Origin: Listeria monocytogenes
GTDB taxonomy: Bacteria; Bacillota; Bacilli; Lactobacillales; Listeriaceae
DNA: 64,000 nt
NCBI RefSeq assembly: GCF_041765605.1
Contig: NZ_CP168900.1
Coordinates: 1,070,001 to 1,134,000 of the forward strand
Direction: 5' to 3'
Shown here in pieces: positions 39,114 through 48,710 of this stretch. The notes below the pieces were generated by a model. That model saw nothing but the letters and a program-made list of their open reading frames with translations, made no database searches and was not told the origin of the DNA. The first letter of the stretch is position 1. The number at the start of each line of letters is the position of its first letter. The position numbers were made by a program, and so were the translations under genes.

Positions 39114-40604
39114 ATGACAAATTTATTTCAAGATGATAGTCTAACGCTGCATACAGACTTATATCAACTAAATATGATGAAAGCGTATTTTGACGATGGA
39201 CTTCATGAGCGTAGATCGGTATTTGAAGTGTTTTTCCGAGATATGCCATTTGATTCGGGTTTTGTTGTGTTTGCGGGGTTAGAACGAATTATTCATTATA
39301 TGCAAAATTTACGTTTTACAGAAACGGATATTGCTTATTTACACGACGAACTTGGTTTTGACGGACCTTTTCTAGAATATTTACGTAATTTTAAATTTAA
39401 AGGAAATATTCTTGCTGCAAAAGAAGGAGAATTTGTTTTTAAAACAGAGCCAATCCTTCAAGTAGAAGCAAGCTTGGCGGAAGCACAATTAATCGAAACA
39501 GCTTTGCTTAATATTGTGAATTTCCAAACGCTGATTGCAACAAAAGCGGCGCGAATCCGTTCTGTTATTGACGACGAAACGTTTGCCGAATTTGGTACAA
39601 GACGTGCACAAGAAATGGATGCGGCTATTTGGGGCACACGAGCGGCTTACATCGGCGGTTGTGATTCGACGAGTAATGTTCGCGCTGGGAAGATTTTCGG
39701 CATACCTGTGTCTGGTACGATGGCACATGCGATGGTTCAAGCTTACCGCGACGAACTAGAAGCATTTAGAAGTTACGCAAAAACGCATTTTGATTCGATT
39801 TTCTTAGTAGATACATACGATACGCTAAAATCTGGCGTGCCAAATGCGATTAAAGTGGCGAAAGAAATGGGCGATAAAATTAACTTTATCGGCATTCGTT
39901 TAGATAGCGGGGATATGGCTTTCTTATCTAAAAAAGCACGCCAAATGTTAGATGAGGCTGGTTTTACAGAAGCAAAAATCTTTGCTTCTAGTGACTTAGA
40001 CGAACATACTATTTTATCGTTAAAAGCGCAAAAAGCAAAAATCGATTCTTGGGGCGTTGGCACAAAACTAATCACCGCTTACGACCAACCAGCATTAGGT
40101 GCCGTTTACAAAATGGCGGCAATTGCTGATGAAAATGATATTTTACAAGATTCAATTAAACTTTCAAGTAATACTGAAAAAGTGTCGACACCTGGTAAAA
40201 AGAAAGTTTATCGGATTATTACGAATGAAGATGGCCTGAAAGCGGAAGGCGATTATATTGCTTTAGCGGACGAATCACTCGAAAATGTCGATAAACTAAC
40301 GATGTTCCACCCAGTTCATACGTATATTATGAAAACAGTCGAGAATTTCACCGCGCGTGAGCTACTTGTACCCATTTTCCAAAACGGAGAACTTGTGTAT
40401 GATATGCCTTCACTCGATGAAATTAAAGCATATAAAGAAGAGAACTTGGCGCTACTTTGGGACGAGTACAAACGAACCGTTCGTCCGGAGCAATACCCAG
40501 TTGATTTAAGTGTAAAATGTTGGAAAAATAAGATGCGTAATATCGAAAAAGTACGTAAAAGTGTCCAGCTTCATTCACCAGTTGAACTAGATATGCCGTT
40601 TTAG
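39114..40604 (+). CDS. pncB: Nicotinate phosphoribosyltransferase
   Basis: 496 residues from ATG 39114, selected for SD aggag at 39101-39105. [16 protein letters not shown] and EFGTRRAQ mark the NAPRTase family. It converts nicotinate and PRPP to nicotinate mononucleotide, the entry of NAD salvage; Listeria requires nicotinate (established). Followed after 11 bases by nadE, so both ends of the salvage route are in one operon. Confidence 0.96.
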   Translation: MTNLFQDDSLTLHTDLYQLNMMKAYFDDGLHERRSVFEVFFRDMPFDSGFVVFAGLERIIHYMQNLRFTETDIAYLHDELGFDGPFLEYLRNFKFKGNILAAKEGEFVFKTEPILQVEASLAEAQLIETALLNIVNFQTLIATKAARIRSVIDDETFAEFGTRRAQEMDAAIWGTRAAYIGGCDSTSNVRAGKIFGIPVSGTMAHAMVQAYRDELEAFRSYAKTHFDSIFLVDTYDTLKSGVPNAIKVAKEMGDKINFIGIRLDSGDMAFLSKKARQMLDEAGFTEAKIFASSDLDEHTILSLKAQKAKIDSWGVGTKLITAYDQPALGAVYKMAAIADENDILQDSIKLSSNTEKVSTPGKKKVYRIITNEDGLKAEGDYIALADESLENVDKLTMFHPVHTYIMKTVENFTARELLVPIFQNGELVYDMPSLDEIKAYKEENLALLWDEYKRTVRPEQYPVDLSVKCWKNKMRNIEKVRKSVQLHSPVELDMPF

Positions 40605-40615
40605 GAGGAATTATA

Positions 40616-41440
40616 ATGGAAATCAGAGAAAGAATTTTAGCAGATATGCAAGTGGCAGAAACGATTGATGCACATGAAGAAATCCGAAAAAGTGTCGAGT
40701 TTTTAAAAGCATATTTAAAAAAGAATACGTTCTTAAAAAGCTTTGTTCTTGGGATTTCTGGGGGACAAGATTCGACTTTAACAGGAAAACTAGCACAGAT
40801 GGCGATAAGCGAAATGCGAGCAGAAACGGGCGACGATGAGTACCAATTCTTCGCTGTGAGCTTGCCATACGGAACGCAACTAGATGAATCGGACCGTCAA
40901 GATGCACTGAACTTTATGGAACCAGATAATCGTTTAACCGTAAATATTAAAGCTTCAGTGGATGCGAGTGTTGCGGCGCTTGCGGAAGCGGGAGTGGAAC
41001 TATCTGATTTTGCTAAAGGGAATGAAAAAGCGCGCGAACGGATGAAAGTACAATACGCAATTGCAGCGATGCATAAAGGCGTAGTGGTTGGAACCGATCA
41101 CTCCGCGGAAGCAGTTACTGGCTTTTATACGAAATATGGCGACGGTGGAACGGATATTAATCCACTGTTCCGCTTGAATAAAAGACAAGGCAAGGCGCTT
41201 CTTAAAGAGCTCGGCTGCCCAGAACATCTATATTTGAAAAAACCGACAGCAGATTTAGAAGATAATAAACCGGCACTTCCTGATGAGGTCGCGCTTGGTG
41301 TGACTTATGACCAAATTGATGATTACTTGGAAGGCAAAGAAGTTCCAGCAGATGCTGCGGCAAAAATTGAGAACTGGTTTATTAAAACCGAACATAAACG
41401 CCATATGGCAATTACTATATTTGACGATTTCTGGAAATAG
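40616..41440 (+). CDS. nadE: NH3-dependent NAD synthetase
   Basis: 274 residues with the PP-loop [16 protein letters not shown] and [19 protein letters not shown], as in bacterial ammonia-dependent NadE. It lacks the glutaminase domain of longer forms. It amidates nicotinate adenine dinucleotide to NAD. SD aggaggaatt. In operon with pncB. Confidence 0.96.
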   Translation: MEIRERILADMQVAETIDAHEEIRKSVEFLKAYLKKNTFLKSFVLGISGGQDSTLTGKLAQMAISEMRAETGDDEYQFFAVSLPYGTQLDESDRQDALNFMEPDNRLTVNIKASVDASVAALAEAGVELSDFAKGNEKARERMKVQYAIAAMHKGVVVGTDHSAEAVTGFYTKYGDGGTDINPLFRLNKRQGKALLKELGCPEHLYLKKPTADLEDNKPALPDEVALGVTYDQIDDYLEGKEVPADAAAKIENWFIKTEHKRHMAITIFDDFWK

Positions 41441-41452
41441 GAGGCTGTTTAA

Positions 41453-41761
41453 ATGAAAGTTGGTTATGGTTTATTAACTGCATTTTATACACACCCAGGA
41501 GAAAAAGACAATTTAGTGAAAATCTTGCTTGAAGCAGCAGAGGCTTTGGATGATTACAACACGTGTATCCAATATATCGTCAGTGAATCTGAAACCGAGG
41601 CAGATACGGTGTTTGTTTCTGAGATTTGGGTCGACAAAGGGCATCATGCAGCATCACTTGATAACCCAGCAGTACAAGAAACAATTGCACGTGCCAAACC
41701 GATGATAAAAGAAATAAAACAAATACAAGAATTAGACATACTCGGTGGAAAAGGCGTATAA
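41453..41761 (+). CDS. ABM-domain (antibiotic biosynthesis monooxygenase-like) protein
   Basis: A 102-residue single-domain protein of the dimeric alpha-beta barrel ABM fold (VGYGLLTAFYTHPGEKDNLV, SEIWVDKGHHAASL). Such proteins are small oxygenases or haem- or quinone-related enzymes; substrate unknown. SD ggaggct, 12 bases after nadE, so co-transcribed. A terminator follows. Confidence 0.8.
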   Translation: MKVGYGLLTAFYTHPGEKDNLVKILLEAAEALDDYNTCIQYIVSESETEADTVFVSEIWVDKGHHAASLDNPAVQETIARAKPMIKEIKQIQELDILGGKGV

Positions 41762-41772
41762 TTTTAACAACA

Positions 41773-41809
41773 AGAATGATTCTGGGACTCTCCTGGAATC
41801 ATTTTTTTG
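41773..41809 (+). terminator. Terminator between the ABM gene and the PTS IIB gene
   Basis: aatgattctggg and cctggaatcatt form the stem, followed by a T-run at about 41801-41808. Confidence 0.75.
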
Positions 41810-41822
41810 GAGGGATGACAAA

Positions 41823-42227
41823 ATGCAAACGTTGATGATTGTTTGTGCTGGCGGTGCGACGTCAAGCTTAATGGCACAAAATGTTGTGAAAAGCGCGACG
41901 TCGGAAGGAATGGACGCTGTTTTACTATTTCCAGATGACGTAAAATACAAAGATAGTTTTCTCGAGAAATATAGCGAGCGGGATCTGGTTGTCGTGATGG
42001 GTCCAGTCGGCGCAATTACAGCTGGGAAATTCCGTGATTATAAAGAGCAAGTCGATGCCGTTTTAGTAGCACCACAAGTGAAATATATGTACAAAACAGT
42101 GGAGGAAGTATTAGGCGAACTAAATATTCCTTGCGCTAATATTGATTCACTCGATTTCGGTCGGATGCGCGGGGATAAGATTCTCACGCAAGGTCTAGCC
42201 TTAATGGATGCGAAAAATTCCAAATAA
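41823..42227 (+). CDS. Orphan PTS EIIB component, lactose/cellobiose type
   Basis: 134 residues from ATG 41823 (SD ggaggg at 41809-41814). The N-terminal LMIVCAGGATSSLMAQ holds the probable phosphocysteine of IIB(Lac/Chb); length is somewhat greater than the usual 100 or so residues. There are no IIA, IIC or glycosidase genes nearby, so it either serves a distant transporter or has a regulatory role. A terminator separates it from the upstream NAD genes and another from guaA. Confidence 0.82.
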   Translation: MQTLMIVCAGGATSSLMAQNVVKSATSEGMDAVLLFPDDVKYKDSFLEKYSERDLVVVMGPVGAITAGKFRDYKEQVDAVLVAPQVKYMYKTVEEVLGELNIPCANIDSLDFGRMRGDKILTQGLALMDAKNSK

Positions 42228-42270
42228 GGTGTTGCAACTTTAGAGGGGAAACGTTAAAATGAAAGAAGAT

Positions 42271-42300
42271 GAAAAGGACAAGTGATTTGTCCTTTTCTTA
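42271..42300 (+). terminator. Terminator after the PTS IIB gene
   Basis: gaaaaggacaa and ttgtccttttc form the stem, then ttatattatt. Confidence 0.75.
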
Positions 42301-42314
42301 TATTATTGTGAAGT

Positions 42315-42340
42315 AACCGCAATTTTGCGGTTTCATTTTA
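42315..42340 (+). promoter_or_regulatory. Second hairpin in the guaA leader
   Basis: aaccgcaa and ttgcggtt (42315-42332), followed by tcatttta, just upstream of the guaA SD. It is either part of a double terminator or a leader structure. Confidence 0.45.
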
Positions 42341-42355
42341 TAGATAAGGGTGGTT

Positions 42356-43912
42356 TTGTTTAAAATTATGAAAGACTTTACCGAGCAAGAGAAAATTATC
42401 GTTCTAGATTTTGGTAGTCAGTACAATCAACTAATTACGCGCCGCATTCGTGAATTCGGTGTGTATAGTGAATTACATCCGCATACTATTACAGTTGAAG
42501 AAATGAAAGCACTAAATCCAACGGGGATTATTTTTTCAGGAGGACCTAACAGTGTGTATGACGAAGATGCCTTCCGCGCTGACGAAAGAATCTTTGACAT
42601 GGGAATTCCGATTTTAGGAATTTGTTACGGCATGCAATTAATGACAACGCACTTCGGTGGCAAAGTAGAACGTGCGAAAGACCGCGAATACGGGAAAGCG
42701 GACATTCACGTCGAAAAACCAAGTCGTTTATTTGCTGGACTACCAACCGATCAAGTTGTTTGGATGAGTCACGGCGATTTAGTTGTCGAGGAACCAGCTG
42801 GATTTGAAGTAACAGCTACTAGTAAGTCTTGCCCAATTGCAGCTATTGCAGACGAAGAGCGTTCTCTTTACGGCGTGCAATTCCACCCAGAAGTACGTCA
42901 CTCAGTTCACGGAAACGAATTACTGAAGAATTTTGCATTAAACGTTTGTGGCTGTAAAGGCGACTGGACAATGGAGAACTTTAGTGAAGTAGAAATCGCT
43001 AAAATCCAAGAAATCGTAGGCGACAAAAAAGTCTTGCTTGCACTTTCTGGCGGCGTAGATTCCTCTGTTGTTGGTGTGTTAATTCATAAAGCAATTGGCG
43101 ACCAACTAACATGTATTTTCGTTGATCATGGCCTTCTTCGTAAAGGGGAAGCTGACCAAGTAATGGCGACATTACAAGGCGAGTTCAACATGAACATCAT
43201 CAAAGTAGATGCGAAAAAACGCTTCATGGACAAACTTGCTGGCGTTTCTGACCCAGAACAAAAACGTAAAATCATCGGTAACGAATTCATTTACGTATTC
43301 GACGATGAAGCCAACAAACTAGACGGCGTAGAATTCCTAGCACAAGGAACACTTTACACAGACATCATCGAAAGTGGTACAGCAACTGCCCAAACAATCA
43401 AGTCTCACCACAATGTCGGCGGTCTACCAGAAGATATGCAATTTAAACTAATCGAACCTTTAAATACACTTTTCAAAGATGAAGTTCGCGCACTAGGAAC
43501 AGAACTTGGCATGCCTGACGCAATCGTTTGGCGCCAACCATTCCCAGGCCCAGGCTTAGGAATCCGCGTTCTTGGCGAAATTACGGAAGAGAAATTAGAG
43601 ATTGTCCGCGATTCTGATTACATCTTGCGTGAAGAAATCAAAAACGCAGGTCTAGAACGCGAAATTTGGCAATACTTTACTGCTCTTCCAAATATCCGTA
43701 GCGTTGGTGTTATGGGTGATGGTAGAACGTATGACCATACTGTAGTTGTTCGTGCGGTGACAAGTATTGATGGTATGACAGCCGATTGGGCACGTATTCC
43801 GTGGGATGTACTGGAGAAAATTTCGGTACGGATTGTGAATGAAGTGGATCATGTGAATCGTGTTGTTTATGATATTACGAGTAAGCCACCAGCTACGGTT
43901 GAGTGGGAGTAA
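42356..43912 (+). CDS. guaA: GMP synthase (glutamine-hydrolysing)
   Basis: About 518 residues. N-terminal class I glutamine amidotransferase (GICYGMQ with the nucleophilic Cys; HPEV), central ATP-pyrophosphatase ([13 protein letters not shown]), C-terminal dimerisation domain ending PPATVEWE. It converts XMP to GMP. The start is uncertain: AAGGGTGG at 42346-42353 favours TTG 42356, while the first ATG (42368) is 14 bases away from it. The gene's 3' end is a well-known insertion site for mobile elements, and the accessory region begins directly after it here. Confidence 0.95.
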   Translation: MFKIMKDFTEQEKIIVLDFGSQYNQLITRRIREFGVYSELHPHTITVEEMKALNPTGIIFSGGPNSVYDEDAFRADERIFDMGIPILGICYGMQLMTTHFGGKVERAKDREYGKADIHVEKPSRLFAGLPTDQVVWMSHGDLVVEEPAGFEVTATSKSCPIAAIADEERSLYGVQFHPEVRHSVHGNELLKNFALNVCGCKGDWTMENFSEVEIAKIQEIVGDKKVLLALSGGVDSSVVGVLIHKAIGDQLTCIFVDHGLLRKGEADQVMATLQGEFNMNIIKVDAKKRFMDKLAGVSDPEQKRKIIGNEFIYVFDDEANKLDGVEFLAQGTLYTDIIESGTATAQTIKSHHNVGGLPEDMQFKLIEPLNTLFKDEVRALGTELGMPDAIVWRQPFPGPGLGIRVLGEITEEKLEIVRDSDYILREEIKNAGLEREIWQYFTALPNIRSVGVMGDGRTYDHTVVVRAVTSIDGMTADWARIPWDVLEKISVRIVNEVDHVNRVVYDITSKPPATVEWE

Positions 43913-43970
43913 AGGGTTACATCGTTTGGCATTTTATAAAATGGGTAAAAACCGTTAAATTTGAGAAAGT

Positions 43971-44004
43971 TGTCCGCTAAAATTCCGTCAAGAATTTTAG
44001 GACA
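43971..44004 (+). other. Hairpin downstream of guaA
   Basis: tgtcc..taaaattc (43971-43985) and gaattttaggaca (43992-44004) form a 13-bp stem with a 2-base bulge and no T-run. It precedes the guaA terminator. Confidence 0.5.
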
Positions 44005-44005
44005 C

Positions 44006-44045
44006 AAAAAAAGAGAGATCACAAAAAAGTGATGTCTCTTTTTTT
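44006..44045 (+). terminator. Terminator of guaA
   Basis: aaaagagagatcac and gtgatgtctctttt (one bulge) around aaaaaa, followed by a T-run to 44045. The IS6-like remnant begins immediately after it. Confidence 0.85.
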
Positions 44046-44047
44046 AT

Positions 44048-44184
44048 GCCCGAAATCCCGAAAAGATGGAGCGCTCTTCGGAATTTCAGTATGCAGGGAA
44101 ATAAAGGTTTTGCTGGGAATTCCAGGTTGATCTTATGCTGAGACAAGAAGTTGTTTTTTCATGATTAAACTTTGCAACAGAACC
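44048..44184 (+). mobile_element. IS6-family remnant, transposase 3' end plus terminal inverted repeat (copy 1)
   Basis: The last codons of an IS6-type transposase can be read (44056-44130, SRKDGALFGISVC and then EIKVLLGIPG, stop TGA at 44128-44130). The 18-base end aaactttgcaacagaacc follows at 44167-44184, the complement of the GGTTCTGTTGCAAAG end typical of IS6/IS1216/ISS1 elements. The rest of the element is missing. The inner 124 bases are almost the same as copy 2 (45986-46109, inverted), with about six substitutions and a 3-base length difference. Confidence 0.82.
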
Positions 44185-44906
44185 ATAATTTAGCTTACTT
44201 AACTAGGGTATCAAAGAAATATTTAAAAAGAAGCTTTAAAAAAATTAGGGAGTGCAAATGTTGCATTAAAAGATTTAGCTATAAAAATTGAAGAAAAAAG
44301 ATTTCTAAGATTAGCGATAAAAGTAATACTGAAATTCTTGAATCAATGGTGTGCAAAGGGATGGGATTTGTCAGTGTTTGTGAATCAAAAAATATTGAAT
44401 AAAAGGGTGAGAAGAGATTATGAAGTTATTTTATAAAAAAATTTTAAAGAGCATTACTAGGAAATCTATTATAACCATTGGTAAAAAACTTATTGTAATA
44501 CAGATTCTTTATTTACTATAATCCTTTTAGGGGGAAATAATACTTGAAATACTAATTAGAATAAAATAACTATCATTTTTTGAAAGATGATAATAAAGAG
44601 CAACATGATTAAGAATAAGATGCTATAATTACCTTGCAAGAAAAATAAAAATTAAAGGACAAAATATATACACAAACACTAGGACATATTGAAACAGAAT
44701 AATGATTGAAAGATAGAATATCAGATATCAATCATGGGGAGGTTTCAATAAAGTTAATAAAAATAATTTATGAGGCTGTAAAAATTAGATACGGCTTTAT
44801 GAGAATATAAATTTAGTAGAGTAGTTCATAGTTATAAATATCATGATGATAAATTTCAAAATAGAAAAATTAATTTTTCACACTAAAATAAGGAGTTCGT
44901 TTTAAA
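44185..44906. other. 722-bp A+T-rich stretch without an intact gene
   Basis: A start-less open frame of 68 codons runs from 44230 to 44436 (plus strand; includes FLNQWCAKGWDLSVFV) and looks like the tail of a broken gene. Copy A of a 60-bp direct repeat lies at 44666-44728. The rest shows many stop codons in all frames. The SD aaggag of the next gene is at about 44890-44895. Confidence 0.5.
44666..44728 (+). repeat. Direct repeat copy A
   Basis: About 60 bases, starting atatacacaaacactaggac and ending gaaagatagaatatcagat. They match 45925-45985 with a few changes and a 2-base gap. The two copies flank the 319-residue orphan gene. Confidence 0.8.
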
Positions 44907-45866
44907 ATGGATGGAATATACAAAGAGTTTATAAGAGAGGATAGTTGTAATTCATTAACTTTTGCTGATGGATTACAAGTTTCTGAAAACGAATATATGA
45001 TAGTAGAACAGTGGTTTCTTGATTATTTAATCAGGCATGAAAAATCTGAGCCTATGGATTTGAATTATGAAAATGAAATGAGAGAACAACATAGTGAGAT
45101 CCTTCCTTTTATTGGTGAAAACGCTAAAAAATATATGATTGGTAAGTTGCTGGTGTACTATAATATTTCATCTGGGGGATATTTAAGACCCTCATATATT
45201 GCTCGATTAACAACCCTTTTACGGAATTTGCTTTCAGATTATATCAAAATAGAAGGAACTCAATTCACACCTATAGAATTTGAGCTGTTGACCCAATATA
45301 CAAAAAAAATACCTGAAGTATCTCCTAATGGTGATATACTGGAAAATCTGTTAAAAATAGAAAAATTAAGTAGAATTTGTGCTACTTCTAATGAGGAACA
45401 ACGAAATCAGATATTATTAAATTTACTTTCTATTATTAAAAAAAAGAGTTTTCATCATGATATACAATGTTATAAAAAAATTTTGACTCTTATTAGACAA
45501 GAAGATGAAGGTCTCATCTCATATCTGAAAAGATTTAAAGTTAATAATAATCAAGGATGTTATTTAGGAATCAACACTGTTATGAAAGCATATATATCAC
45601 AAGATATGTGGACTGATTTTACAATTAAAAAAAAGCTGATATCACTATTAGATTCAGCAAAAGGAAAGAGCCCTAAAGAAAGTTGGATTAAGAAATTACA
45701 TGATATCCATGCTAATAAACATTCAGATGAAATACTTTTATTATGTAATGAATTATTCGACTTTGAGAAGATAACTAATTACGTATTTCAAAATGGTCAT
45801 TATTGGAGTGATGATGTGCTGAAGCGATTTATAAAGGGAGGGCATTGGATTGTTGCTTCTATATAA
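44907..45866 (+). CDS. Orphan 319-residue protein, possibly a truncated DUF4132-like protein
   Basis: Intact frame with ATG 44907 and SD aaggag. All-helical, charged, no signal or membrane helix. The C-terminal part (KGKSPKESWIKKLHDI, later DDVLKRFIKGGHWIVASI) recalls the start of DUF4132 domains, which continue for hundreds of residues, so the protein may be cut short; this is a weak pattern match. Markedly A+T-rich compared with core genes. It is bracketed by the direct repeats and the two IS6 remnants, so it was probably carried in. Function unknown. Confidence 0.65.
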   Translation: MDGIYKEFIREDSCNSLTFADGLQVSENEYMIVEQWFLDYLIRHEKSEPMDLNYENEMREQHSEILPFIGENAKKYMIGKLLVYYNISSGGYLRPSYIARLTTLLRNLLSDYIKIEGTQFTPIEFELLTQYTKKIPEVSPNGDILENLLKIEKLSRICATSNEEQRNQILLNLLSIIKKKSFHHDIQCYKKILTLIRQEDEGLISYLKRFKVNNNQGCYLGINTVMKAYISQDMWTDFTIKKKLISLLDSAKGKSPKESWIKKLHDIHANKHSDEILLLCNELFDFEKITNYVFQNGHYWSDDVLKRFIKGGHWIVASI

Positions 45867-45924
45867 AATAAATAAAATCTAAAAATGCCGAAAAATAACA
45901 AATAAGATTAATCTATTTAATGTA

Positions 45925-45985
45925 ATATACACAACATAGGACATGTTGAAACTAAACGATGATTGAAAGATAGAATATAAGATAT
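45925..45985 (+). repeat. Direct repeat copy B, abutting the IS6 end
   Basis: Matches copy A (44666-44728). Its last base touches the IS6 inverted repeat at 45986, suggesting that the element inserted in, or was joined to, a longer repeat unit. Confidence 0.8.
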
Positions 45986-46290
45986 GGTTCTGTTGTAAAG
46001 TTTAATCATAAAAAACCTTCTTGTCTCAGCATAAGATCAACCTTGAATTCCCAGCAAAACCTTTATTTCCGTGCATACTGAAAACCCGAAGAGCGTTCCA
46101 TCTTTTCTGGTTTTCTTCTATATTCCTCGGAGAGCTTCCATCCCTTTAATCGTGGACGAAGTGGTGCGAAGACTTTGATAAAATTTACTCCGACGTTTGA
46201 TTGGTCGATGGTTTTGTCCAATCAGTTTAATGATTCGTCGTTTTTTGATGCTTAAGTGGAGTATGATACCATTGTGGATTGTAATAGATT
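45986..46290 (-). mobile_element. IS6-family remnant, degenerate transposase C-terminal half (copy 2)
   Basis: Terminal repeat ggttctgttgtaaagttt at 45986-46003. On the minus strand a transposase C-terminus reads from about 46290 to the stop at 46037-46039: QNHRPIKRRSKFYQSLRTTS, then STIKGMEALRGI, an in-frame TAG, then KKTRKDGTLFGFSVC and EIKVLLGIQG. This is the conserved end of IS6/IS1216-type transposases including the final Glu of the DDE triad region. It is inactive: it has an internal stop and no N-terminal half. Confidence 0.82.
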
Positions 46291-46414
46291 TAGCGTATTT
46301 ATATCTTTTGTTATGAATGGTTAGTTAATCCTCTTTATTAAATACAAGATTTAATAAAAAATAAGTACTCAACAATGTTTGAGTTTGTTACAATTAGTAA
46401 ATAAGAGGTGGATG

Positions 46415-46957
46415 ATGAACAGTCTTGAGCCAAGAAATGAAGTAGAAAGTATTATTATAGAGCATAATATTGATCGAAAAACATTTTTTGAAGTTGATAA
46501 AATTTCTTATAAAAAAATAGAAAATAAAATAATCTCTAAATTTATCAATCTGGAAGATGGTTTTGATTTTAATTTGCATCGAGGGTATTTGAGATATAAT
46601 CATAAATTAAGATGTATAGGAATTAGTTATCAAAAAAATGATTGGTGGGAATGGTTTAAATTAGTTCCAAGCATTGTAGGACAAACAGCACCTGTATATG
46701 TTGTTTTTACTGGTGATAATTATACATGGATCTATACAGGTTATTTAGAGGCGTTAATGAAAATTTTATATTATGGCAGTCCTATAGGTGAAGGCGATTG
46801 TTATATAGTTTCCCAAAAATTTGATTGGCTTATTGGTTATTCTGATGATGGCGATTATGTTACTTGCGTAGATAATGGACTGTTCTTTTCTATAGATAAA
46901 ATGGTCCTTCTAGATAGTGATATAAACGTACATCTATTGCCAGTACAAACTAACTAA
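46415..46957 (+). CDS. Orphan protein, immunity-protein-like character
   Basis: About 180 residues from ATG 46415 (SD aagagg at 46403-46408; ATG 46412 is too close). Acidic, soluble, with a WWEWFKLVPS segment and a terminal SDDGDYVTCVDN stretch. Such small aromatic-rich acidic proteins are common among immunity genes of Gram-positive polymorphic toxin loci, but no family is claimed with confidence. It lies just after the IS6 copy 2 remnant. No partner toxin is visible. Confidence 0.65.
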   Translation: MNSLEPRNEVESIIIEHNIDRKTFFEVDKISYKKIENKIISKFINLEDGFDFNLHRGYLRYNHKLRCIGISYQKNDWWEWFKLVPSIVGQTAPVYVVFTGDNYTWIYTGYLEALMKILYYGSPIGEGDCYIVSQKFDWLIGYSDDGDYVTCVDNGLFFSIDKMVLLDSDINVHLLPVQTN

Positions 46958-47064
46958 TTAGTTATCCATCATTAGTAGAAAGAAAACTCGATGATAATAA
47001 GTAATAATTCGTTTTGTGAATTTTACTACCATATTTATACTCAACCACGAAAGAAGGAAAAAAC

Positions 47065-47664
47065 ATGTTATCCGATATCACAATTACAATTCCTAACAAA
47101 ACAGCTCAAACAAAATACGATAATCTAGCAAAAAACATGTCTTTTAAATCAAAAGGGGATATGGAGTCATTGCTTGATTTGATCAAGATTTTGTATATAA
47201 ACAATTATTATGAAGAGGCGCTTTTGTGTTGCCGACTAACGAACGACGTAAAATTTGATAATGATTTTGATGTTTGGACATTTATTCATAGGATTTGGAT
47301 GTTTGAAATGCAAATACTTGTGCATTTTGGGAAAAAAGAAGAGGCCGAAGAAATTGCTACTAAAATAGAGGCGCATTTTAAAATTCCAATGAAAATATGG
47401 AATACTCCTGAAAAAAGATATGCGCAGTATAAAAAGAATCGTTCTCGGATTGTTCTTAAGGATCTTAGCCATAAAGAAAAAATCAATAGCACACCTAGAG
47501 GAGAATCTGGAGAATTTGATTGGAAATTTGTCGCATTATCAAGTCTTATCGAACCAATTACTTTGAACAATATGACTGGTGTTTCAGTAGAAGAGGCAGT
47601 AGAAATATTTAGACAATATTCAGCAGAGTTACAGCAAACGAAAAAGTATGGAGTTTCGTTATAA
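47065..47664 (+). CDS. Hypothetical protein (possibly DUF6707), helical
   Basis: A 199-residue soluble protein, mostly helical with TPR-like paired helices (NNYYEEALLCCRLTND, KKEEAEEIATKIEAHF). It may belong to the DUF6707 group seen next to Listeria toxin/immunity genes (weak recall). SD aaggaaaaa or gaaagaagg. No secretion signal. Part of a run of small orphan genes. Confidence 0.68.
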   Translation: MLSDITITIPNKTAQTKYDNLAKNMSFKSKGDMESLLDLIKILYINNYYEEALLCCRLTNDVKFDNDFDVWTFIHRIWMFEMQILVHFGKKEEAEEIATKIEAHFKIPMKIWNTPEKRYAQYKKNRSRIVLKDLSHKEKINSTPRGESGEFDWKFVALSSLIEPITLNNMTGVSVEEAVEIFRQYSAELQQTKKYGVSL

Positions 47665-47723
47665 TTGCAGAGATCTCATGTATTTGTAAAAGTTTTAGTA
47701 AATTAGTATCGGAGTGAGCAGCC

Positions 47724-48404
47724 ATGATGTTTAAAAGTGTATTTTTTGCTTTAGAACAAGCACAATTTAATCATGATATTATTCATAAAGTAAATACAGA
47801 ATCTAGGGCGCTTTCGGTAGCTTACGAAAGACTGCTAAAAAAGGAGAAGATAAATTGCAACTTTACCAGATTAGTAATTACTGGTGTTAAGGATACGGAA
47901 GTTGTGATAAATCAAGGTGTTAACACAGCTAACATTTTATCGCTGAGCATTTCGTTTGATGAACAGAAATACGTGGCTTTTCAAACTATAAGGCAAAGGC
48001 AAGAATATCTCTATACCTTATTTGAAGCTGTTTTTTCAAAGCTTACAAGTGAAATGGAAGTCAATTTAAAACCATTCATTTTGGAAACAAAACTAGCAGC
48101 AAATTTTTCTCAAAAAGTAATAGAGGAGTTTAGAGAAAATAATTATCAAACTACTTATTTATTAAAGCGAAAGAAAATAACTGCAATCAATCGATTTTGT
48201 GAAGTTTGGGTTCAATTTACTGAAAAAGAATGTAATTTAAAGCTCCGAATAATGGACAAGAAGAATGTTATGGAAGAGAGAGCTATTTATACGACAGATC
48301 CTTATTTAGTGGCATTCCAATTTCTGTTTTCTAATGTAGAGGTAACTAATAGGACGATACAAATTACAGGAGCAAGAAATGGGCTATTAAAAATAGATTT
48401 ATAG
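47724..48404 (+). CDS. Hypothetical protein of 226 residues
   Basis: Mixed alpha/beta soluble protein, ATG at 47724 (or 47727), SD cggagtga. Basic centre (LLKRKKITAINRF) and an N-terminal helical part. No motif recognised. It is followed by a 300-base gap with only weak coding signals. Confidence 0.65.
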   Translation: MMFKSVFFALEQAQFNHDIIHKVNTESRALSVAYERLLKKEKINCNFTRLVITGVKDTEVVINQGVNTANILSLSISFDEQKYVAFQTIRQRQEYLYTLFEAVFSKLTSEMEVNLKPFILETKLAANFSQKVIEEFRENNYQTTYLLKRKKITAINRFCEVWVQFTEKECNLKLRIMDKKNVMEERAIYTTDPYLVAFQFLFSNVEVTNRTIQITGARNGLLKIDL

Positions 48405-48710
48405 GTAGATGTTCTATTGCTCTATAATAAATGAAATATAACGTATCACGAGTTATTAATTAGAGAAGCTACCCAAAACGGCTTTTTATTTCACAAATAA
48501 TAATGTAAAATGAAAACATGGGAGATTCAAATACGAAAGGAGAAAAGAAAATCAATCATACACAAAAGGGTAAAATTGATTTCACTTTCTTTATGTTTAT
48601 GCTTTTAACCTTTAACAATTCAAAAAACATCATGGGATTTTTGCGTTTCAAACAACAACGTATAAACAGCAGTGTAATCCAGCATACTAATTTTAAAGGA
48701 GCGTAACTTT

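Noticed and set aside
43898-43912. att-type duplication of the guaA 3' end downstream, as left by integrases
   Set aside because: I looked for a second copy of gagtgggag in the accessory region and did not find one. The remnants seen are IS6-type instead.
48518-48706. 62-codon open frame between two orphan genes
   Set aside because: No SD before its ATG, low-complexity Lys/Asn composition and no recognisable features. It lies in an intergenic A+T-rich stretch and is treated as chance.
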